Assembly: GCA_004563275.1 (NCBI GenBank)
Contig: SFSZ01000005.1
Span: forward strand, 24,039-88,038
DNA from: a bacterium
GTDB lineage: Bacteria > Bacillota_I > Bacilli_A > RF39 > UBA660
Reading direction: 5' to 3'
Length of the DNA stretch: 64,000 nucleotides
Under the pieces are notes generated by a model. It made no database searches. It was not told the DNA's origin and was given only the letters and a program-made list of their open reading frames with translations. The position numbers and the translations under genes were made by a program. This document shows, piece after piece, positions 59,561 to 64,000 of the stretch; the stretch's first letter is position 1; each line of letters starts with the position of its first letter.

Positions 59561-60847
59561 ATGATAGATATTAAATTAATAAGAGAAAATAGAGAATTAG
59601 TTAAAGAAAATATTAAGAAGAAATTTCAAGATGAAAAGTTACCTTTAGTTGATGAGGTTTTTGAACTTGATAAAGAAGTGAGAGAAGCTAAACTTAAGGG
59701 TGATAATTTAAGAAGTGAAAAGAATAATCTTTCTAAGAGTATTGGGGCTTTAATGAAAGATGGTAAAAAAGATGAAGCTGAAGAATTAAAGAAAAAGATA
59801 GCAGATATGGATGCTCAAATTAAAGTGTTAGAAATAAGTGAAGAAAAGAAAAATGCTTTAATTAAAGAGAAAATGATGGTTATTCCAAATATTATTGATA
59901 AAAGTGTTCCAATTGGAAAAGATGATAGTGAAAATGTTGAAGTAGAAAAATTTGGAGAACCAGTTGTTCCTAGTTATGAAATTCCTTATCATGCTGATAT
60001 TATTTTAAATTTAAAGGGTATGGATAAAGATGCTGCTGGTAGAACTAGTGGAGAAGGTTTTTATTATTTACTTGGAGATATTGCAAGATTACATGAAGCT
60101 ATGATTGCGTATGCAAGAGATTTTATGATTAATAAGGGTTTTACTTATGCAATTCCTCCATTTATGATTCATTCTAATGTTGTAACTGGAGTTATGTCTT
60201 TTCCAGAGATGGAAGCTATGATGTATAAAATTGAAGGTGAAGATTTATATTTAATTGGTACTTCTGAACATTCAATGATTGGTAAATTTAAAGATCAAAT
60301 GATTAAAAAAGAAGAATTACCTATTAGAATGACTTCTTATTCTCCTTGTTTTAGAAAAGAAGGAGGATCTCATGGTTTAGAAGAAAGAGGATTATACCGC
60401 GTTCATCAATTTGAAAAGCAAGAGATGATTGTTTTATGTGAACCTGAAGATTCTATGAAATATTATGAAGATATGTGGAAATATACTGTTGAAGTATTTA
60501 GAAATATGGATATTCCAGTTAGACAATTAGAATGTTGTTCTGGTGATTTAGCTGATTTAAAGGTTAAATCTTGTGATATTGAAGCATGGAGTCCTAGACA
60601 AAAGAAATATTTTGAAGTTGGTTCTTGTTCTAATTTAGGTGATGCTCAAGCAAGAAGATTAGGTATTAGAGTTAAAGGTGATAATGGTAATTATTATTTA
60701 CATACTTTAAATAATACAGTTTTAGCTTCTCCTAGAGGTTTAATTGCTTTACTTGAGAATAACTATAATGAAGATGGTTCTGTTAATGTACCAGAGGTTT
60801 TAAGACCTTATATGGGTGGTTTAGAAAAGATTGTGCCTAAAAAATAG
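59561..60847 (+). CDS. serS: Seryl-tRNA synthetase
   Basis: Charges tRNA-Ser. The 428-residue protein has the N-terminal two-helix coiled coil (about 28-105), then the class II core with TSEHSMIGKFKDQ, motif 2 SPCFRKEGGSHGLEERGLYRVHQFEK near 265-290 and motif 3 NNTVLASPRGLIALLENN near 388. AAAGGTGA lies before ATG 59561. Expression is controlled by the T-box above. Confidence 0.97.
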   Translation: MIDIKLIRENRELVKENIKKKFQDEKLPLVDEVFELDKEVREAKLKGDNLRSEKNNLSKSIGALMKDGKKDEAEELKKKIADMDAQIKVLEISEEKKNALIKEKMMVIPNIIDKSVPIGKDDSENVEVEKFGEPVVPSYEIPYHADIILNLKGMDKDAAGRTSGEGFYYLLGDIARLHEAMIAYARDFMINKGFTYAIPPFMIHSNVVTGVMSFPEMEAMMYKIEGEDLYLIGTSEHSMIGKFKDQMIKKEELPIRMTSYSPCFRKEGGSHGLEERGLYRVHQFEKQEMIVLCEPEDSMKYYEDMWKYTVEVFRNMDIPVRQLECCSGDLADLKVKSCDIEAWSPRQKKYFEVGSCSNLGDAQARRLGIRVKGDNGNYYLHTLNNTVLASPRGLIALLENNYNEDGSVNVPEVLRPYMGGLEKIVPKK

Positions 60848-60873
60848 TATGATGTTTAGTCATACTATTTTTA
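60842..60873 (+). terminator. Intrinsic terminator after serS
   Basis: An 11-bp stem (AAATAGTATGA / TCATACTATTT) with 7-nt loop and a T-rich tail. Confidence 0.9.
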
Positions 60874-60936
60874 TTATATGTATTTATAAATGTGTATTTA
60901 TAATGTCTTTTTTCATATAATATATTGGTGATTATG

Positions 60937-61173
60937 ATGGATGATAAGGTTTTTGATAAAGTTAAGAGAAAAACTAATGTAGATAAGGATACGATTATTT
61001 CTTTAGCTAAGATGGTTAATGATAATGGTTTAAAGGATGAGAAAACTTTAAGAAGTGTAATTAATAAACTTAGTATTATGACTGGTAAGGATGTTAGTTT
61101 AGATATGGAAAATAAGATTATTAAGACTATTTTAGATGATAAGGTTCCTAAGAATGTTGAGGATATGTTTTAA
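60937..61173 (+). CDS. SpoVIF-like sporulation protein
   Basis: 78 residues. FDKVKRKTNVDKDTIISLAK followed by LKDEKTLRSVINKLS and KIIKTILDDKVP lines up with SpoVIF (YjcC) of Bacillus, a small late-sporulation protein needed for coat assembly. ATG 60937 has GGTGA 5 nt upstream; ATG 60934 is too close to it. A TATAAT box stands about 15 nt before the start. It lies 1 kb before spoIVA. Confidence 0.75.
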   Translation: MDDKVFDKVKRKTNVDKDTIISLAKMVNDNGLKDEKTLRSVINKLSIMTGKDVSLDMENKIIKTILDDKVPKNVEDMF

Positions 61174-61199
61174 GTTATTTTGATAAATAACTTTTTTTA
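61172..61199 (+). terminator. Intrinsic terminator after the spoVIF-like gene
   Basis: A 9-bp stem (AAGTTATTT / AAATAACTT) with TGAT loop and a T-run. Confidence 0.88.
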
Positions 61200-61253
61200 T
61201 GGTTTATTTTAAGTTTAAAATATATTATAATTGATGATAGAAGGATGGTAATT

Positions 61254-61904
61254 ATGAAAAAGGGTACTAAGATAGTGATTATTGGTATTGTATTATTATT
61301 AGTTGTTGGTGGGGTTTTATATTTTGTTTTAGGTAAAAAGGATAGCTCTAAGAGTAAGGATAATGGTATTACTTTTAAGTATGTTGAACATGAATGTCGT
61401 GGTAAGTGTAATGCTTATAATTATTTTATTACTTTAGAGGTATATAAGGATAATGTTTTAATTCCTTATACTAATGAATTTATTGTTGGTTATGAATCTA
61501 GTAAGGGTAATGTTGAGAACTCTGTTAGAAAACCAGAGATTGTTGAAATTAAGAGTGATAAAACTTATTATGGTATTGTTATTTATCAAGATGGTTTAGA
61601 TAAGAATATTAATCCTTATCCAACTGTTATTAATGAAAAGGGAGAAATTGTTTTTGTTCCTGAAGATATGGATACTACTAATAAATTTAAATTAACTAAT
61701 ATGGCTGCTTCTACTTATAAGATTGGTAATAATCAATATAGAATTGATGGAGATAAGTTATATTATTTTGTTAGTGATGGTTGCAATTTACTTAAAGTTG
61801 AAGAAGTTTTAATTTATGGTGATTTAGGTAAAATTCAAGAGATGGAAATTGCTGATGATTCTTATGAGGTAATTGCTGGTAAATGGTGTGAGAAAGACAT
61901 TTAA
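61254..61904 (+). CDS. Membrane-anchored extracytoplasmic protein of unknown function (216 aa)
   Basis: Basic start, one membrane segment (about 7-27), then an exported domain of about 185 residues with Cys pairs (EHECRGKC near the start, DGCNLL and KWCEKD near the end) that could form disulfides. Not recognised. AAGGATGG precedes ATG 61254, and a TATAAT box lies about 25 nt upstream. Terminators on both sides make it a single-gene unit. Confidence 0.72.
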   Translation: MKKGTKIVIIGIVLLLVVGGVLYFVLGKKDSSKSKDNGITFKYVEHECRGKCNAYNYFITLEVYKDNVLIPYTNEFIVGYESSKGNVENSVRKPEIVEIKSDKTYYGIVIYQDGLDKNINPYPTVINEKGEIVFVPEDMDTTNKFKLTNMAASTYKIGNNQYRIDGDKLYYFVSDGCNLLKVEEVLIYGDLGKIQEMEIADDSYEVIAGKWCEKDI

Positions 61905-61917
61905 TGTCTTTTTTTTA
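61893..61917 (+). terminator. Intrinsic terminator after the 61.3 kb gene
   Basis: A 7-8-bp stem (AAAGACAT / ATGTCTTT) with TTA loop and a T-run, overlapping the stop. Confidence 0.88.
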
Positions 61918-61924
61918 TGGTTTT

Positions 61925-61952
61925 GTAATATATTTTAATCTTTTTCATAAAT
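61925..61952 (+). promoter_or_regulatory. Possible sigma-E-type promoter of spoIVA
   Basis: TAATATA, a 13-bp spacer and CATAAATT match the sigma-E consensus (kmATATT, 13-15 bp, CATACAAT) at 6/7 and 6/8 positions. In such AT-rich DNA chance matches are common, so this is tentative. spoIVA is a sigma-E gene in Bacillus. Confidence 0.35.
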
Positions 61953-61973
61953 TTTAATTGAAAGGATATAGAT

Positions 61974-63452
61974 ATGGAAAAGAAAGAGATAATTAGTAGC
62001 ATCTCTGCATGGGGCAAAGGTGAAATATATTTAGGGGTTGTTGGGGCTGTTAGAACTGGTAAAAGTACTTTTATTAAAAAAGTTATTGAAAATTTAGTTA
62101 TTCCTAATATAGATGATGAAGATTTAAAGAAAAGATGTATTGATGAACTTCCTCAATCAGCACCTGGTAAAACTATTATGACAACTGAACCTAAGTTTGT
62201 TCCATCTACTGGTGCTAATATTAAAATTGATGAATTTACAACTAATGTTAAACTTATTGATTGTGTTGGTTATGTCATTAAAACTAGTAATGGATATGAA
62301 GATGAACTTGGTAATCCTAGAATGGTTAAAACTCCTTGGTTTGAGGATGAAATACCATTTGTAGAAGCAGCTGAGATAGGAACTGAAAAGGTTATTAAGG
62401 ATCATTCGACAATTGGAATTGTTATTACAACTGATGGAAGTATAAGTGAATTTACTCGTGGAGAGTATATGGAAGCTGAAGAGAAGGTTATTAATGAACT
62501 TAAGATGATTAATAAACCTTTCATTATTGTTTTAAATAGTGCTCATCCAGATACAGAAGAAACTAGAAAGTTAGCCGAGAATTTAACTAATAATTATAAT
62601 GTACCGGTTCTTCCTATTAATATTGATAAGATGAATGAAAAAGATATGTATGATATTTTAAAATCGGCTTTATATGAATTCCCAGTTTTAGATGTTGAAG
62701 TTAATATTCCAGAATGGATTCATATTTTAGATAATAATCATCCAATTAAGGTTCATTATTTAGAAAAGATTAAAGAAAGTATGACTAGTATATCTAAACT
62801 TAAAGATGTTGATGGAATTATTAAACATTTTGAATCTAGTGAATATATAAATAAAGCTTATATTTCAAATGTTGATGCTGGTAGTGGAATTGTTACTTTA
62901 AATTTAGATAGTAGTGAAGAGTTATATAATCAAACTTTAAAGGATGTCTTAGGTGGTATTACAATTAATAAGAGTAGTTTACTTAAGATATTTATTGAAT
63001 ATGCTTCTAATAAAGATGAAAATACTTCAATTAGGGAAGCTTTAAAGATGGCAAAGAGTACAGGTTATGGTATTGTTTATCCAACTTTAAGTGATATGAA
63101 GTTATCAACTCCAGAAATTATTAAACAAGGTTCTAGATATGGAGTTAAGTTAAAAGCAGTAGCTTCTTCAATTCATTTGATGAAGGTTGATGTTGAAAGT
63201 ACTTTTGAACCAATAATAGGTACGGAACTTCAAAGTAAAGAATTAATTAATTACATTATGAAGGATTATGAAACTGATCCATCTAGTATTTGGAAGAGTG
63301 AAATTTTTGGTAGATCTTTAGATGTAATTGTTAAGGAAGGTATTCAAGCTAAATTATCAATGATGCCTGATGCAACTAGATATAAATTGTCTAATACTGT
63401 AACTAAGATTGTTAATAAGGGTAGTAGTAATCTTATTGCGATTGTTTTATAA
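61974..63452 (+). CDS. spoIVA: Stage IV sporulation protein A (SpoIVA)
   Basis: ATPase that polymerises on the forespore surface as the base of the spore coat. The 492-residue protein, the same length as in B. subtilis, opens with DISAWGKGEIYLG-type sequence and the P-loop GAVRTGKSTFIKK (about 24-36), has GKTIMTTEPKFVP, the sensor-threonine region TDGSI and the conserved C-terminal half needed for anchoring (LSTPEIIKQGSRYGVKLKA). TGAAAGGA precedes the ATG. It stands alone between two terminators. Confidence 0.96.
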   Translation: MEKKEIISSISAWGKGEIYLGVVGAVRTGKSTFIKKVIENLVIPNIDDEDLKKRCIDELPQSAPGKTIMTTEPKFVPSTGANIKIDEFTTNVKLIDCVGYVIKTSNGYEDELGNPRMVKTPWFEDEIPFVEAAEIGTEKVIKDHSTIGIVITTDGSISEFTRGEYMEAEEKVINELKMINKPFIIVLNSAHPDTEETRKLAENLTNNYNVPVLPINIDKMNEKDMYDILKSALYEFPVLDVEVNIPEWIHILDNNHPIKVHYLEKIKESMTSISKLKDVDGIIKHFESSEYINKAYISNVDAGSGIVTLNLDSSEELYNQTLKDVLGGITINKSSLLKIFIEYASNKDENTSIREALKMAKSTGYGIVYPTLSDMKLSTPEIIKQGSRYGVKLKAVASSIHLMKVDVESTFEPIIGTELQSKELINYIMKDYETDPSSIWKSEIFGRSLDVIVKEGIQAKLSMMPDATRYKLSNTVTKIVNKGSSNLIAIVL

Positions 63453-63470
63453 ATGATTTTTATGTAAAAT

Positions 63471-63503
63471 AAAGCACTTTTTAAACAAAATAGTGCTTTT
63501 TTC
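63471..63503 (+). terminator. Intrinsic terminator after spoIVA
   Basis: AAAGCACT / AGTGCTTT stem, extended by T4/A4 pairing, followed by TTTTTC. Confidence 0.88.
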
Positions 63504-63587
63504 TTGCTTTTTATTTTCAATTTTGATATGGTTTATTTGTAGGGTACATAACACCTATAAAATATTATAAAATGGGAGGTAATCGTT

Positions 63588-63860
63588 ATGACTAAACAAG
63601 AATTAGTAGAATTTATTGCTAAGGAAGCTAATTTAACAAAAGCTGATGCTTTAGCTGCATTAGAAGCTACATTAAAAGGAATTACTGCTGGTCTTAAAAA
63701 AGATGGCAAAGTTGCTTTAGTTGGTTTCGGAACTTATACAGCTAAGAAACGTGCTGCTAGAGATGGAATTAATCCTTTAACTAAGGAAAAATTACATATT
63801 CCTGCTAAAATGGCTGTTTCATTCAAAGCTGGAAGCAAATTAAAAGATGCTTTAAACTAA
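63588..63860 (+). CDS. hup: Nucleoid protein HU
   Basis: 90-residue histone-like DNA-bending protein. MTKQELVEFIAKEANLTKADA and VALVGFGTYTAKKRAARDGINP with FKAGSKLKDALN cover the whole HU fold. GGGAGG precedes the ATG, and TATAAAAT lies about 20 nt upstream. Placement right after spoIVA is the Bacillus arrangement. Confidence 0.97.
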   Translation: MTKQELVEFIAKEANLTKADALAALEATLKGITAGLKKDGKVALVGFGTYTAKKRAARDGINPLTKEKLHIPAKMAVSFKAGSKLKDALN

Positions 63861-63872
63861 TTAACGATTAAT

Positions 63873-63906
63873 AAAAAAAGAAACGATTTAATGTTTCTTT
63901 TTTTGT
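63873..63906 (+). terminator. Intrinsic terminator after hup
   Basis: AAAAAGAAAC / GTTTCTTTTT stem with an 8-nt loop and T-run. Confidence 0.9.
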
Positions 63907-63959
63907 TGTTATTTTAAGATGTTAATGGTACAATGTTTATAGTAGTATAAGGTGATTGT

Positions 63960-64000
63960 ATGAAAAAGAATGATAAAATTTTATTAATTGTTTTTATTGC
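63960..64000 (+). CDS. N-terminus of a membrane protein, cut by the window end
   Basis: AAGGTGA lies 4 nt before ATG 63960 and a TACAAT box further upstream. Only 13 codons are visible (MKKNDKILLIVFI), the start of a signal anchor. Too little to identify. Confidence 0.55.
   Translation, partial: MKKNDKILLIVFI

Overview
The window is one contiguous stretch of a very AT-rich (roughly 27% GC) Bacillota chromosome that uses the standard genetic code. Gram-positive cell-division and wall genes (sepF, divIVA, mraZ-rsmH-ftsL-pbp, a PASTA kinase, sortases), T-box leaders and sporulation genes (sigK with its pro-sequence, spoIIP, spoVIF-like, spoIVA) point to an endospore-lineage Bacilli-type organism. 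The low GC, compact operons, short Smc, ThrRS without TGS domain and reduced SUF locus suggest a streamlined host-associated lineage near the Erysipelotrichales/RF39 part of Bacilli. That placement is inference; no rRNA gene is present to test it.

Layout. 1-7 kb: end of an AI-2E-type permease, then the conserved rlmN-prpC-prkC-rsgA-rpe block, sepF and divIVA, converging on sigK. 7.8-12.4 kb: yqeG-yqeH-mutL-ASCH-miaA, followed by the wreck of a short-chain dehydrogenase. 12.5-17.1 kb: two large MacB-like ATPase-permease fusions that probably act as a pair. 17.2-23.6 kb: FtsK/SpoIIIE, three small unknown proteins and a SUF operon (sufC, a very short sufD-like gene, sufS, sufU) with no sufB. 23.8-28.3 kb: uppS-cdsA-rseP without dxr, then thrS behind a T-box leader (specifier ACU). 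28.4-32.4 kb: membrane proteins, a CPBP protease and mtaB. 32.4-37.5 kb: a surface locus with a candidate ~100-nt RNA gene, a thioester/SpaA-domain pilin-like adhesin with a VPKTG sorting signal, a sortase, an unknown membrane protein and an oppositely oriented class B-like sortase with a large cytoplasmic extension. 37.6-43.8 kb: tgt, a small pilin-like protein, a heterodimeric ABC exporter and an unknown protein. 43.9-48.3 kb: a short dcw cluster with MraZ-type GTGG repeats in the mraZ leader. 48.4-50.6 kb: an M23 lysin-like protein, four tRNA genes on the minus strand, a metal-type binding lipoprotein that lacks the expected ligands, and yidD. 50.8-54.4 kb: rnc-smc. 54.4-56.3 kb: a surface protein whose C-terminal codons look like the variable repeat of a diversity-generating retroelement (DGR). 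56.3-64 kb: spoIIP, an ATP-grasp gene, tRNA-Arg, serS behind a second T-box (specifier UCU), a spoVIF-like gene, spoIVA, hup and a truncated ORF.

Most genes start with an AGGTGA/GGTGA Shine-Dalgarno about 5 nt before the start codon. Many promoters put the -10 box only 20-30 nt upstream of the start codon, giving very short 5' leaders. Intrinsic terminators often overlap the stop codon of the preceding gene.

The most interesting item is the C-terminal segment of the 54.4-56.3 kb gene. In an AT-rich gene, about 120 nt at the 3' end has only ~9% A and ~53% GC by hand count, and nearly every codon in its core ends in T or C. That is what adenine-directed mutagenic retrohoming leaves behind. No reverse transcriptase or template repeat lies in this window, so the retroelement would have to act from elsewhere in the genome.
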